Source: Nostoc sp. B(2019) (lineage in GTDB: Bacteria; Cyanobacteriota; Cyanobacteriia; Cyanobacteriales; Nostocaceae). From it: DNA of 64,000 nt. The notes beneath the pieces are model-generated. The model did not search any database. It saw only the letters and a list, made by a program, of their open reading frames with translations, and was not told where the DNA came from. Shown piece by piece: positions 6,007 through 15,592 of the stretch. The stretch is from assembly GCF_010091925.1 (NCBI RefSeq), contig NZ_WVID01000009.1, positions 1-64,000 of the forward strand, given 5' to 3'. The first letter of the stretch is position 1, and each line of letters starts with the position of its first letter. A program made the translations under genes and the position numbers.

Positions 6007-8499
6007 ATGGAACCCATAGCTATTATTGGCATTGGCTGTCGGTTTCCCGGTGCTGATAACCTAGAGTCATTCTGGGATCTTCTGCGGTCTGGTGGGGACG
6101 CCATCACTGAGGTGCCTTCAGACAGATGGGATATCGATGCTTTCTATGACCCAAATCCAGGTATACCAGGCAAAATGAGCACCCGCTGGGGTGGCTTTCT
6201 AAATCAAGTAGATCAATTCGATCCAGGTTTTTTCGGGATTTTGCCACGCAGAGCCAAGCTAATAGACCCCCAGCATAGATTGGTACTAGAAGTTGCTTGG
6301 GAAGCTCTAGAAGATGCTGGAGTAGTACCAGCAAAGCTGGCTGGTAGCAAGACAGGAGTATTTATCGCTATCAGCCATAATGATTACGACAAGATTATAT
6401 GCAAGGATATTTCCCGCGTCAACGCTCACCACGGCCCCAGCACTTATCATTGCATTGCCGCCAATCGCTTGTCTCATGTGTTAGATCTACGAGGCCCAAG
6501 TATGGCTGTAGATACTGCTTGTTCTTCATCACTGGTTGCGGTACATTTGGCTTGCCAGAGTTTACGGACTGGAGAGTCCCATCTGGCGCTAGTTGGTGGC
6601 GTGAGTTTGATTCTGTCGCCAGAGGAAACGATCGCTGCTTCTCATGCGCGTGTTATGGCTCCAGATGGTCGCTGCAAGACTTTTGACGCCAGTACTAACG
6701 GTTATGTTAGAGGTGAAGGTTGCGGCGTAGTTATTCTCAAGCGCCTTGCTGATGCTGTTAAAGACAAAGATAATATCCTGGCTGTAATTAAAGGCTCAGC
6801 AGTTAACCAAAATGGTCTAGGTAATGGACTGACAGCATTCAATGGCCCGGCTCAGCAAGCAGTAATTTCTGAAGCTCTGGAAAATGCCGAAGTCGCACCT
6901 GCCGAAATTAGCTATGTTGAGGTTCACGGTATCGGCACTCCTTTGGGAGATCCCATTGAAGCTAATGCTTTGAAAACAGTGCTGATGCGAGATCGTTCAC
7001 TAGATCAGCCTTGTTGGATTGGCTCGGTTAAGACGAATATTGGCTATCTGGAATCGGCTTCTGCAATGGCTAGCTTGATTAAGGTGGTTCTCTCACTCAA
7101 ACATCAAGAGATTCCAGCACACCTACACCTGAAAAATCTAAATCCCCGCATTTCTTTGGTAGGGACTCCGATTTCTATCCCCACCGAGTGTCAACCTTGG
7201 CCTGTTGATACAACACCCCGCCGGGCCGGAATTAGCGCTTTTGGTTTTGGTGGTACTAATAGCCATTTAATCCTGGAAGAAGCGCCCGTTTTTTCTACAG
7301 CAGTTAGTGATAGCAAACGTCCCCTACACCTATTAACTCTATCTGCAAAAAGTGAGAAGGCACTGCGGGAACTCGCAACCCGTTATGAAATCTATTTGCA
7401 ATCTCACACTGAAGCAGCTTTAGAAGATGTCTGTTTTACTGCTAATGCAGGGCGATCGCATTTTCTCTATCGTCTTGCTGTGGTAACACAGTCTACCACG
7501 CAGCTACGTAAGCAACTGAGCGCTTTTGTTACAGGAAGGGAGACTGTGGGATTAGCCAGCAGTCAAGGACAAACTCCCAAGAGTCGTAAAATAGCGTTTT
7601 TATTCAGCGATCAGAGTTCTGAGTATGTCAACATCGGACAACAATTATACAGAACTCAGCTTGTCTTCCGCCGAACCCTAGACCGTTGCGATGAAATTCT
7701 GCGTCCTTATTTAGAAAAGCCCCTCCTAGAAGTTCTTTACCCTGTATCGGGTAAAACTTCACCTATAAATAAAAATACTTATAACCAACCAGCTTTATTT
7801 GCTTTAGAGTATGCACTAGCTAAATTATGGCAGTCGTGGGGTATAAAACCTTCATCTGTCATGGGTTACGGTGTCGGAGAATATGTCGCTGCTTGCGTTG
7901 CTGGGGTTTTCAGTTTGGAAGATGGACTAAAGTTAATTACCGCAAGAACTGGTTTGATGCAGATACCTTTAGCACAGATAGCAGTAATTGAATCTGCTGT
8001 TAATGGTTGCAATGCGATTGCCACTTTGCCAACCACAGCAAACAAAACACAATATACATTTGAGCAAATTGTCCAAGCAGTAACTTACTCAACCCCCAGT
8101 ATAGACTTAGTTTCTAGTCTTACTGGCAAGTTGGTTACAGATGAGATCGCTACCCCTGATTATTGGTTAAGTCATTTGCAACAGTCAGAGAGATTTGCAT
8201 CTGGATTGGAAACTTTTTCTAAGCATAGTTCGGAAATATACTCGGAAATTGAAGAATTTTCTCAATACTATTCGTCAGATGACGTAGAACTACAACTTCC
8301 CGGTCTGTGTCAAGAAAAGTCAGATTGGCAACAAATACTTGAGAGTTTACGGGAATTATACTTGCTTGGTGCATCGGTAGACTGGTCTAACTTTGACCGA
8401 GACTATCAATGTCGCCGTCTCCAACTGCCGACTTATCCATTTCAGCGCCAGCGTTGTTGGATTGAATTAACTGATAGTACTACTGAGTTATCTCGCTAA
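6007..8499 (+). CDS. Degenerate type I polyketide synthase (KS-AT), probably catalytically dead
   Basis: The 830-residue open frame has a ketosynthase (residues ~1-425), a KS-AT linker, an acyltransferase (~528-745) and the post-AT motif [12 protein letters not shown] (808-818). KS Cys172 (DTACSSS) and His307 (VEVHGIGT) are present. The second catalytic His, normally in NIGHLE, is Tyr347 (NIGYLES). In the AT the GHSxGE motif reads GYGVGE (620-625), so the nucleophilic Ser is Gly622. The usual GQGSQ is DQSSE. About 100 residues are missing, including the catalytic His region. No KR, DH or ACP domain follows. With FAAL and ACP remnants upstream, this looks like a decaying locus, though the frame itself has no stop. 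Confidence 0.85.
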   Translation: MEPIAIIGIGCRFPGADNLESFWDLLRSGGDAITEVPSDRWDIDAFYDPNPGIPGKMSTRWGGFLNQVDQFDPGFFGILPRRAKLIDPQHRLVLEVAWEALEDAGVVPAKLAGSKTGVFIAISHNDYDKIICKDISRVNAHHGPSTYHCIAANRLSHVLDLRGPSMAVDTACSSSLVAVHLACQSLRTGESHLALVGGVSLILSPEETIAASHARVMAPDGRCKTFDASTNGYVRGEGCGVVILKRLADAVKDKDNILAVIKGSAVNQNGLGNGLTAFNGPAQQAVISEALENAEVAPAEISYVEVHGIGTPLGDPIEANALKTVLMRDRSLDQPCWIGSVKTNIGYLESASAMASLIKVVLSLKHQEIPAHLHLKNLNPRISLVGTPISIPTECQPWPVDTTPRRAGISAFGFGGTNSHLILEEAPVFSTAVSDSKRPLHLLTLSAKSEKALRELATRYEIYLQSHTEAALEDVCFTANAGRSHFLYRLAVVTQSTTQLRKQLSAFVTGRETVGLASSQGQTPKSRKIAFLFSDQSSEYVNIGQQLYRTQLVFRRTLDRCDEILRPYLEKPLLEVLYPVSGKTSPINKNTYNQPALFALEYALAKLWQSWGIKPSSVMGYGVGEYVAACVAGVFSLEDGLKLITARTGLMQIPLAQIAVIESAVNGCNAIATLPTTANKTQYTFEQIVQAVTYSTPSIDLVSSLTGKLVTDEIATPDYWLSHLQQSERFASGLETFSKHSSEIYSEIEEFSQYYSSDDVELQLPGLCQEKSDWQQILESLRELYLLGASVDWSNFDRDYQCRRLQLPTYPFQRQRCWIELTDSTTELSR

Positions 8500-8672
8500 G
8501 TCTGCAAACTTTTGATACTGAAATATTGACAAACGGATACTTACTTTAAACGTAGTAGTTTTTTGAGTACACCATCGTTGTAATATTAGGGGTTGTGTTG
8601 CAAAACTTATTGTTTGATGAATTTGGGATTTTGTACCAGTCCCAACAACTGCCATAAGTTTATAAACATATC

Positions 8673-8702
8673 GCTAATAGCTCAAGTCGTCTTTAGACGG
8701 CT
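8673..8702. repeat. Partial copy of the GCTAATAGC palindromic repeat
   Basis: GCTAATAGCTCAAGTC at 8673 matches the repeat at 777-792 and is followed by the hairpin AGTCGTCT/AGACGGCT (8685-8702, one G-U pair). It lies about 40 bp upstream of the MAPEG gene start. Confidence 0.75.
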
Positions 8703-8742
8703 AGTAAAGCATCTGACGTTTTTTCAATTAGGAGTTTACGGC

Positions 8743-9141
8743 ATGCCACCTGGGACTAGTTTGATAACTGTTTTAGCTTTAATTGTTTACTTTGGTATTA
8801 CAGTAAATGTGTCTAGAACTAGAGTAAAATTTAAGATTCCGGCTCCTCAAATATCGGGCAACCCTTACTTCGAGCGATCGCTGCGTATCCAGCAAAATAC
8901 TGTAGAGCAACTAATCCTATTTTTGCCTAGCCTCTGGTTATTCTCTTCATTCGTATCCCCAGTCTGGGCAAATGTAATTGGCATAGTTTGGATAATAAGT
9001 CGCATTTTATACGCTTTTGGTTACTATCAAGCTCCAGAAAAACGGACTGTTGGTTTTGCAATTAGTGCCCTGATGATCCTGATACTGCTTTTAGGTTCTT
9101 TAGTGGGGATAGTTATAACCCTACTGAAGGCTGGATTCTAG
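8743..9141 (+). CDS. MAPEG family membrane protein
   Basis: This is a membrane-associated eicosanoid/glutathione metabolism (MAPEG) protein of 132 residues. ATG 8743 was chosen because AGGAG lies 8 nt upstream; an upstream in-frame start would add a non-homologous tail across the repeat. Four hydrophobic segments fit the family fold. The signature RIQQNTVEQLILFLPSLWL corresponds to the conserved helix-2 motif that carries the glutathione-binding Arg, Asn and Glu. Bacterial members are often glutathione transferases or peroxidases of unknown substrate. It stands alone here. Confidence 0.85.
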   Translation: MPPGTSLITVLALIVYFGITVNVSRTRVKFKIPAPQISGNPYFERSLRIQQNTVEQLILFLPSLWLFSSFVSPVWANVIGIVWIISRILYAFGYYQAPEKRTVGFAISALMILILLLGSLVGIVITLLKAGF

Positions 9142-9574
9142 TACCGTAATTTGTAATGGGCTACGCTAACGTAATACTCGCCTCCAGCGAGAAGCAAGCT
9201 ACGTAATTCGTAATCGGCTATCTTTTTTGTAGAAGTTTCCCAAAGGAGCCAAACTGTGGTGAGGCACACAAAAGAGGCATTCAAAAGTCAACAATCCAGA
9301 AAAAACCTTGACCCTAGCAGTTGCCTAAATCCTGGTTAATTTGCCATAAGCCGCCATAAGCTTGTACAATACTTTTTTGGATGTTCTCCTCCACACAACT
9401 TCTCCATAGATTATTTGCTATGCAGTGACTCAGTAATTGTTGTATTTGGAGATGAGAACAAAATTGGATTAGCTACCGCCAAAAAGCTGGTTCATCAAAG
9501 AGATTTGAGAAAAGATGCAGCCGATATACGGTTGTATCACTCATAATTAAGTTGATTGTCCACCAAAACGTTGT
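9142..9574. other. Gene-free stretch with a possible gene remnant
   Basis: A frame without a start codon runs on the plus strand from about 9338 to 9546. It ends in VIVVFGDENKIGLATAKKLV and a short tail, then a stop. The part IGLATAKKLV loosely recalls an SDR-type nucleotide-binding turn, but I do not recognise the family. The first ~90 bp hold short repeats around GTAATTCGTAAT and GCTACGCTAACG. Confidence 0.35.
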
Positions 9575-10237
9575 ATGAGCGAGCTGGAGCGGTACTATAG
9601 AGTCTTGGAATTGGAGCCTGGGGCAACACTTGAAGAAGTGAACCAGGCTTATAAAGATTTAGTCTTTGTTTGGCATCCCGATCGCATTCCCAAAGAAAAT
9701 CTCCGCTTACACCAGAAAGCACAAGACAAGCTCAAAGCATTTAATGAAGCTCGTGATAAATTGCGATCGCAAAAAGTCAAGCATCACATCGCGCCTAGCT
9801 CACCGCCACGGGAGCAGCAAAAAAAATCAGAGCAACCAACCGAGCAACCAACCGAGCAACCAGCAAAGCGAAACCCAGACTTGAGCGGTAAAGACTACAG
9901 TCGAGCCAATTTAAGCAACAAAGACTTATCTGGCAGAAACCTGAGTTATGCCAACTTAAGTGGTGCTAATCTCAGCGATACTTTTATGCACAAAGTCAAT
10001 CTTAGAGGAGCGAATTTGTCTGAAGCAAATTTGTTTCGAGCAAACCTACTTTTAGCCGATCTCAGGGAAGCAAATTTGCGTGCTGCTAATTTGATTGGAG
10101 CAGATCTTAGTGGAGCAGATCTCAGGGGAGCCGACTTTACAGGAGCGCGGATTCGCTCAGGCGATCGCTTGCTAGTTAAACTGATTGGTGCTAACTTGAC
10201 TGGGGCTATCATGCCTGATGGCACGATTCATCAGTAG
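9575..10237 (+). CDS. J-domain (DnaJ-like) protein with C-terminal pentapeptide repeats
   Basis: The protein has 220 residues. Residues 1-~68 form a J domain with the essential HPD motif in VWHPDRIP, so it should stimulate an Hsp70 ATPase. A Q/P/E-rich linker with TEQP repeats (~75-100) follows, encoded by short direct DNA repeats. Residues ~105-215 are pentapeptide repeats (ANLSx, ADLRx). This fusion occurs in cyanobacteria; the beta-helix may act as a client- or location-specific module. The gene stands alone. An Hsp70-like gene occurs at 25331 in the same window, but no direct link is implied. Confidence 0.85.
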   Translation: MSELERYYRVLELEPGATLEEVNQAYKDLVFVWHPDRIPKENLRLHQKAQDKLKAFNEARDKLRSQKVKHHIAPSSPPREQQKKSEQPTEQPTEQPAKRNPDLSGKDYSRANLSNKDLSGRNLSYANLSGANLSDTFMHKVNLRGANLSEANLFRANLLLADLREANLRAANLIGADLSGADLRGADFTGARIRSGDRLLVKLIGANLTGAIMPDGTIHQ

Positions 10238-10338
10238 TTAAAAATAAGACTAACAAATTTGATTTCCCCAAGCAAACCGAGTTTGTAGTACCTGCAATAT
10301 GCGAAACTTGGCAATATTCCCTAGAAATCAGATTCAAG

Positions 10339-10824
10339 ATGAGTGGCACAATTTCTGACATTGCAGTCAAAACCATCAACGGCGAGGATAAACAGCTAAA
10401 CGAGTACACCGGAAAAGTACTCTTAATTGTGAATGTGGCTTCCTACTGTGGTTATACCTCTCAATATCATGAACTAGAAAAGTTGAACCAGGAGTATGAG
10501 GAAGCAGGGTTACGTATTTTAGGGTTTCCCTGCAACGATTTTGGAGCACAGGAACCAGGAAGCAATCAAGAGATTGTAAAATTCTGCACGAGTAACTATG
10601 GCGTTACTTTTGAACTGTTTGATAAAGTTCACGCTAAAGGTTCGCAGCTACATCCGCTTTATGCTCGACTCACCAACGCAGTTGAACCAAAAGAACCTGT
10701 TGCTTGGAATTTTGAAAAGTTTTTAGTCAATAAGCAAGGTGAAGTGGTAGCTCGATTTAAAAGTAGTGTTCAGCCATATTCACCAGAAGTAATTGCCATA
10801 ATTGAGAAAGAATTAGCAAAATAG
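10339..10824 (+). CDS. Glutathione peroxidase family protein (Cys type)
   Basis: This 161-residue protein should reduce hydroperoxides. The peroxidatic Cys lies in NVASYCGYTSQ. The conserved Trp-Asn occurs in WNFEKFL, and FPCNDFGAQEPG corresponds to the family loop, with Asp where many have Gln. A further Cys in KFCTSNYGVTF matches the resolving Cys of thioredoxin-dependent plant and bacterial members, so thioredoxin rather than glutathione may be the real donor. No selenocysteine codon is present. The length is typical for the family. Confidence 0.92.
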   Translation: MSGTISDIAVKTINGEDKQLNEYTGKVLLIVNVASYCGYTSQYHELEKLNQEYEEAGLRILGFPCNDFGAQEPGSNQEIVKFCTSNYGVTFELFDKVHAKGSQLHPLYARLTNAVEPKEPVAWNFEKFLVNKQGEVVARFKSSVQPYSPEVIAIIEKELAK

Positions 10825-10826
10825 TC

Positions 10827-10865
10827 AATAGTCAATATTGAAAAACTCTTGTAATATTGACTATT
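10827..10865 (+). terminator. 13-bp inverted repeat after the peroxidase gene
   Basis: AATAGTCAATATT (10827-10839) pairs perfectly with AATATTGACTATT (10853-10865) across a 13-nt loop, immediately after the stop codon. The stem is AT-rich and the U-run is weak, so termination is probable but not certain. Confidence 0.5.
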
Positions 10866-11080
10866 AGTTTTGGATTATTAAGTTTACTTCTACTCAGTTA
10901 CTTAATTAAAACAGTTATCAGTTATCAAAATTTGAGTTAGAATCTAAATCCCTATCTCAAACTTACTGCTTTTAGAAGCGGGTACTCTAACTCTGCAACT
11001 GAAAGGCTGTTCACTGTTCATTGATTTGCTGAAAATATTGATTCCAGAAAACAGTTTAATTTATTTGTGTCTAAATTGTC

Positions 11081-11905
11081 ATGAACATTGCAATCATTGG
11101 TTGTGGTTATGTTGGTTATGTGGTTGCTCAATATTGGCAGCAAAATATGGCTTTTATTGTTAGCGCCACGACAACTTCCCCTGAGCGTGTCCCAGCACTA
11201 CAACCAATTGCCCAACGAGTTATAGTTACCCAAGGTAATGACCGAGATGGTCTAAAATCATTATTGCAGAATCAAGATGTTGTACTTTTGAGTATTGGTG
11301 CAAAAGGTGCAGATACGTATGAAGAAACTTATCTGCAAACTGCCAAAACATTAGTTTCAGTCTTACAGCAATCTCCCAGCGTTAGACAGTTAATATATAC
11401 AGGCAGTTATGCAGTTTACGGTGATAGAAATGGTGTGTGGGTAGATGAAGAAACACCGCTTGCACCTGCTAATGTCAATGCCCAAATTCTGCGGAAAACA
11501 GAAGAAGTTTTGCTATCAGCATCTAATGAAAATCTTCGCGTTTGTATCTTGCGCTTAGGAGGAATTTATGGCCCTGGTAGAGAATTGGTAAAAATATTTA
11601 GTAGATATCCTGGTACAACTCGTCCTGGTAATGGCGAAGATGTCACGAATTGGATTCATCTAGATGATATTGTTGGTGCTATAGAATTTGCCCGTCGCAA
11701 CCGCTTGCAAGGAGTTTATAATTTAGTGGATGATGCACATCTCCCTAGCCGAGAATTCCTAGATACTCTGTTTGATAAACACAATTTACCCAAAGTTATA
11801 TGGGATGCTTCTGTTAAGAGCAACCGTCCATATAATGTTTGGGTATCTAATCAAAAGATTAAAGATGCCGGATACCAGTTTATCCATCCACAGATAATCT
11901 TTTAG
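11081..11905 (+). CDS. NAD-dependent epimerase/dehydratase (extended SDR, YeeZ-like)
   Basis: The protein has 274 residues. The N-terminal MNIAIIGCGYVGYVVAQYW gives a dinucleotide-binding GxGxxG-type turn. A YTGSYAVYGDRNG segment and LRLGGIYGPGRE match extended SDRs that resemble nucleoside-sugar epimerases. The canonical YxxxK is not obvious, as in many YeeZ-like members, so the reaction is uncertain. It lies 22 bp upstream of the next gene in the same direction and is probably cotranscribed with it. Confidence 0.8.
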   Translation: MNIAIIGCGYVGYVVAQYWQQNMAFIVSATTTSPERVPALQPIAQRVIVTQGNDRDGLKSLLQNQDVVLLSIGAKGADTYEETYLQTAKTLVSVLQQSPSVRQLIYTGSYAVYGDRNGVWVDEETPLAPANVNAQILRKTEEVLLSASNENLRVCILRLGGIYGPGRELVKIFSRYPGTTRPGNGEDVTNWIHLDDIVGAIEFARRNRLQGVYNLVDDAHLPSREFLDTLFDKHNLPKVIWDASVKSNRPYNVWVSNQKIKDAGYQFIHPQIIF

Positions 11906-11927
11906 CAGATATCAAGAGCTTAGAATT

Positions 11928-12848
11928 ATGCAACCATCTGCTGTAACTAACACATTCGTGACAGCATCTCCCACCGAGTTTTATACTTGGCAGAATTATC
12001 GCTGTGCTTACGAACATCAACCAACTAATTCAACGCCTGAAGGTATTCCCTTGCTGTTAATTCATCCTATTGGCGTTGGATTGTCTCGGCAATTTTGGCG
12101 GCGATTTTGTCACGAATGGCATAACACAGGTCATCGAAATCCAATTTATAATCCTGATTTATTGGGATGCGGTGAAAGTGAAATGCCTCATGTAGCTTAT
12201 ACTCCTGGTAATTGGGCAGAACAACTGCAATACTTTTTACAAAAAGTAGTGCAAAAACCTGTAATTGTGGTAGTGCAAGGTGCTTTATTGCCAGTTGCAA
12301 TCGAATTAGTCCAAAAAGAACCAAATTTAATCGCTGGACTTATACTTGCTGGGCCACCAGCTTGGGCTGTGATTACCAAACAATCACCAGAATGGCAGCA
12401 AAAACTGCTGTGGAATCTCTTAGATTCGCCTTTTGGGAATGCTTTCTATCGCTATGCACGCACGCCAAAGTTTTTAACTTCTTTCTCGACTCGTCAACTC
12501 TTCGCTTCAGACGATGCTGTCGATGCAGAGTGGTTGAATACTTTAGTCGCAGGTGCAGAAAATCCTGAGAGTCGTCATGCAGTATTTTCTTTTTTAGCAG
12601 GATTTTGGCGGCAGAATTATAGTAGCGCGATCGCGTCTATTGGGCAACCAACACTGGTAGTTGTCGGGGAAACAGCATCGAGTATCAGCCAAGAAGGTAA
12701 AAAAGAAACACCAGATGAACGTTTAGCTGACTACCTCGCCTGTTTACCTCAAGGTCGTGGGATTAAAATGAATGGGCGCAATGTCCTACCATACGAATCT
12801 ACCGCTAAATTTGTCGCCGCGATCGCCCCGTTTGTCAATGAATGCTAA
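11928..12848 (+). CDS. Alpha/beta-hydrolase-fold protein lacking the catalytic Ser and His
   Basis: This 306-residue protein has the hydrolase fold: LLLIHPIGVGLS (oxyanion-hole HPxG strand), a YNPDLLGCGESE turn, and a strand that should carry the nucleophile elbow. At that elbow the sequence is VVVQGALLP (~115-122), where the expected GxSxG Ser is Ala119. Near the C-terminus the usual catalytic GH is replaced in GRNVLPYEST. It is therefore likely a pseudo-hydrolase with binding or structural function. Whether this is family-wide needs an alignment. It follows the SDR gene by 22 bp. Confidence 0.75.
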   Translation: MQPSAVTNTFVTASPTEFYTWQNYRCAYEHQPTNSTPEGIPLLLIHPIGVGLSRQFWRRFCHEWHNTGHRNPIYNPDLLGCGESEMPHVAYTPGNWAEQLQYFLQKVVQKPVIVVVQGALLPVAIELVQKEPNLIAGLILAGPPAWAVITKQSPEWQQKLLWNLLDSPFGNAFYRYARTPKFLTSFSTRQLFASDDAVDAEWLNTLVAGAENPESRHAVFSFLAGFWRQNYSSAIASIGQPTLVVVGETASSISQEGKKETPDERLADYLACLPQGRGIKMNGRNVLPYESTAKFVAAIAPFVNEC

Positions 12849-12923
12849 CTGATTGACAGTTAGATTAGACCAATCCCCCCATCATGGGTTATTAGTGGAT
12901 TGATTACTTCAAGAGGCAAAATC

Positions 12924-13658
12924 ATGTTTTCCAATCGCCGAGGACAAAAAATTCCCAAAGTCACCTTCCGTACTCGTCAAAATAATCAGTGGGTCGATGT
13001 CACAACTGATGACCTGTTTGCAGGTAAGACAGTCGCGGTTTTCTCCTTACCAGGTGCTTTTACTCCGACTTGTTCATCAACCCATCTCCCTGGTTACAAC
13101 GAGTTGGCTAGGGTTTTTAAAGAAAACGGTGTAGATGACATTGTTTGTATTTCTGTCAATGATGCCTTTGTAATGAACGAGTGGGCAAAGGATCAAGAGG
13201 CAGAAAACATCAAACTAATACCCGATGGCAATGGTGAATTTACTGAAGGCATGGGAATGCTGGTAGATAAATCAGACTTGGGCTTTGGTAAGCGATCGTG
13301 GCGTTATTCTATGCTGGTGAAAGATGGTGTAATTGACAACATGTTTATTGAGCCAGACGAGCCAGGAGATCCCTTTAAAGTGTCTGATGCCGAGACGATG
13401 CTCAGATATATCAACCCCAAAGCAGTGAAGCCTGAAGTAGTTTCCCTGTTTGCGAAAGTGGGTTGTCCCTTCTGTGCCCGCGCCAAGGGGATGCTCAAGG
13501 AAAATGGCATAGACTACGAAGAAATCACCTTGGGTAAGGATATTACCACACGCTCTTTACGAGCAGTTACAGGTGCGACAACAGTTCCTCAAGTATTTAT
13601 CGATGGAAAATTAATTGGGGGTTCTGAGGCGTTAGAAGCCTACTTTGCGGCTAAGTAG
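12924..13658 (+). CDS. Peroxiredoxin 5-glutaredoxin hybrid
   Basis: From ATG 12924 the protein has 244 residues; a TTG 24 bp upstream is also in frame. Residues ~1-165 are a Prx5-type peroxiredoxin with peroxidatic Cys50 in [10 protein letters not shown]. Residues ~170-244 are a glutaredoxin with active site CPFC (181-184) and the glutathione-binding [10 protein letters not shown] segment. Such fusions, known from Haemophilus and cyanobacteria, use glutathione directly to reduce H2O2 and alkyl hydroperoxides. Cytoplasmic. It probably contributes to oxidative stress defence together with the nearby peroxidase. Confidence 0.93.
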   Translation: MFSNRRGQKIPKVTFRTRQNNQWVDVTTDDLFAGKTVAVFSLPGAFTPTCSSTHLPGYNELARVFKENGVDDIVCISVNDAFVMNEWAKDQEAENIKLIPDGNGEFTEGMGMLVDKSDLGFGKRSWRYSMLVKDGVIDNMFIEPDEPGDPFKVSDAETMLRYINPKAVKPEVVSLFAKVGCPFCARAKGMLKENGIDYEEITLGKDITTRSLRAVTGATTVPQVFIDGKLIGGSEALEAYFAAK

Positions 13659-13675
13659 GTTTTAAATCTAACTTC

Positions 13676-13694
13676 GGGTGGGCACTGCCCACCC
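13676..13694 (+). terminator. GC-rich hairpin after the Prx-Grx gene
   Basis: GGGTGGGC and GCCCACCC form an 8-bp stem with a 3-nt loop, 17 bp after the stop. There is no U-run, so it may stabilise or end the transcript. The position supports a terminator role. Confidence 0.5.
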
Positions 13695-13881
13695 AATTGT
13701 GGTTTAGTTCAAAGTAAGCTGTAACACATTAAAATTGCACTTACTTATTTAGATAAAATAAAATACCCACCGTCAAGCTTTAAACTATAACGGTGGATGC
13801 TTGTCAATACTTTTTAGTTAAAGTAAAAAGTGTATTTAAGCCGCTTAGTTTTTTCTACACTTTAATCTCCCAATTCAAGAA

Positions 13882-14115
13882 TTACCTGGGATGAATGTGC
13901 CGTCTGGGTGCTAAGCCTGGATTGATAATAGCTGCTAAATCCTCTTCAGACAATTTACTAATCTCAGTTTGCAGTTCTTCAACAGTAAATTCATAGCCAC
14001 GGTCTTTAGCAATTTTGACGAAAGCTTCCGGGTCGTCTATAGCTTTGAGTCTTTCCTTTAATGCTTGGTCTTGTTTTACAGCTTTAAAAAGTTGGGCAGC
14101 ATTTTGCTGTGTCAT
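13882..14115 (-). CDS. Nif11-like leader peptide domain protein
   Basis: This 77-residue protein starts MTQQNAAQLFKAVKQDQAL and contains DPEAFVKIAKDRGYEFTVEEL, the hallmark of Nif11-like leader peptides. These lead RiPP precursors processed by modifying enzymes in many cyanobacteria, but some are stand-alone proteins without a core. Here the tail after the leader is short (NPGLAPRRHIHPR), with no Cys, Ser or Thr, so a lanthipeptide core is unlikely. No modifying enzyme or transporter is adjacent. A TldD/TldE pair, which can process peptides, lies 3 kb away on the other strand, but a link is speculative. Confidence 0.85.
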   Translation of the reverse strand: MTQQNAAQLFKAVKQDQALKERLKAIDDPEAFVKIAKDRGYEFTVEELQTEISKLSEEDLAAIINPGLAPRRHIHPR

Positions 14116-14431
14116 GACAGTCCATCTCCTGTTTGAAACAATAGATTTGAATGTCGTAATTTGACCTCTGTGGCTTTACCAAATCCACTGGAGGAGCTTT
14201 AAGTTAAGCCTACATACTCCAATCTTAAAATCAAGGAGGAAAATGCATTGATTTTGACAAGAAAATATATGTTTAGGCTACTACGACTATTTTGTGATGT
14301 CAGTCTCTAAATTTGAAGGCTGGTAGTGTTTAACCGAAAAATATTGTGGTGGTTATTGAGGAGTAGGCGAGGCAATGATGAAACTCATTAGAATAATCAA
14401 GGTCAAATCCGATTCTCTCCTCTCATCACTC

Positions 14432-15586
14432 ATGGAAAACTTTGTTTTTTACAACCCCGTCAAAATCCTATTTGGCAAAGGTCAAATCGCCAATATTGCT
14501 GAGGAAATTCCGGCTGATGCCAAAATTCTGATTACCTATGGTGGTGGTAGCATCAAAACTAACGGCGTCTATGAACAGGTGAAGTCTGCGTTGGCTGGAC
14601 GAGATGTCATTGAGTTTGGCGGTATCGAACCCAATCCTCACCTAGAAACGCTCTTAAAAGCTGTTGAACTGGTGAGAAATAAAGGCATCAATTTTCTACT
14701 TGCTGTTGGTGGCGGTTCTGTTCTGGATGGTACTAAGTTTATTGCAGCTGCGGTTCCCTTTGTTGGCAACCCTTGGGATATTCTGGCAAAAAACGCGCCT
14801 GTAAATGCTGCTATACCTTTTGGTGCGGTGTTGACCCTACCTGCAACTGGCTCCGAGATGAATACAAACTCGGTCGTTACCAAGTGGGAAACTCAAGAAA
14901 AACTATTTTTCGCCAGTCCTTTGGTGTATCCTCGCTTTTCTGTTCTCGACCCGGAGACGACTTTTTCTTTACCTGTGCGGCAAATTAGCAATGGTATTGT
15001 CGATGCTTTCACTCACGTGATGGAACAGTATTTGACTTATCCAGTCAATGCACCATTGCAAGACCGCATGGCTGAATCAATCCTGAAAACGTTGATTGAC
15101 GAGGGGCCCAAAACTCTAGCGAATCTTCAAGATTATGATGCACGAGCTAATGTAATGTGGTCTGCCACTTTAGCACTTAATGGGTTAATTGGTGCTGGAG
15201 TACCCCAAGATTGGACAACCCACATGATTGGTCACGAGTTGACAGCACTGCATGGTCTAGATCATGCTCAAACTTTGGCTATCGTGCTACCCAGCACCCT
15301 GGCAATTCGGCGCGATCGCAAATGGCAAAAGCTCCTACAGTATGCTGAGCAAGTTTGGGATATTGTTGATGGCACTGAAGAAGAACGAGTTACGGAAGCG
15401 ATCGCTAAAACTCGCAATTTCTTTGAGTCCATCGGTGTACCCACTCGCTTATCTAATTACGGTGTTGGACTAGACACCATTCCTACAATTATTGAACGTT
15501 TTGAAAAGCGCGGTTTTGTAGCTTTGGGTGAACACCAAGATGTTAATCCTCAAGTCGTCGAGCAAATTCTAACTCTCTGCGCTTAG
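14432..15586 (+). CDS. Iron-containing alcohol dehydrogenase (YqhD/butanol dehydrogenase type)
   Basis: From ATG 14432 the protein has 384 residues and begins MENFVFYNPVKILFGKG, the usual start of this family. An in-frame ATG at 14375 adds 19 residues and has a GGAG upstream, so it cannot be excluded. Motifs include GGGSVLDGTKF (NADPH binding), GSEMN, and metal ligands in IVDAFTHVMEQY and HELTALHGLDHAQ. Family members reduce aldehydes with NADPH and are often induced by reactive aldehydes. It lies just upstream of a TetR regulator and a glutathione transferase, so detoxification is plausible. A hairpin follows the gene. Confidence 0.9.
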   Translation: MENFVFYNPVKILFGKGQIANIAEEIPADAKILITYGGGSIKTNGVYEQVKSALAGRDVIEFGGIEPNPHLETLLKAVELVRNKGINFLLAVGGGSVLDGTKFIAAAVPFVGNPWDILAKNAPVNAAIPFGAVLTLPATGSEMNTNSVVTKWETQEKLFFASPLVYPRFSVLDPETTFSLPVRQISNGIVDAFTHVMEQYLTYPVNAPLQDRMAESILKTLIDEGPKTLANLQDYDARANVMWSATLALNGLIGAGVPQDWTTHMIGHELTALHGLDHAQTLAIVLPSTLAIRRDRKWQKLLQYAEQVWDIVDGTEEERVTEAIAKTRNFFESIGVPTRLSNYGVGLDTIPTIIERFEKRGFVALGEHQDVNPQVVEQILTLCA

Positions 15587-15592
15587 AGATTA

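Noticed and set aside
9946-10224. Minus-strand 92-codon frame in the DnaJ-pentapeptide gene
   Set aside because: It is another antisense shadow of pentapeptide repeats, rich in APLRSA repeats.
12067-12568. Frames on both strands inside the pseudo-hydrolase gene
   Set aside because: They overlap a well-supported gene and show no family features.
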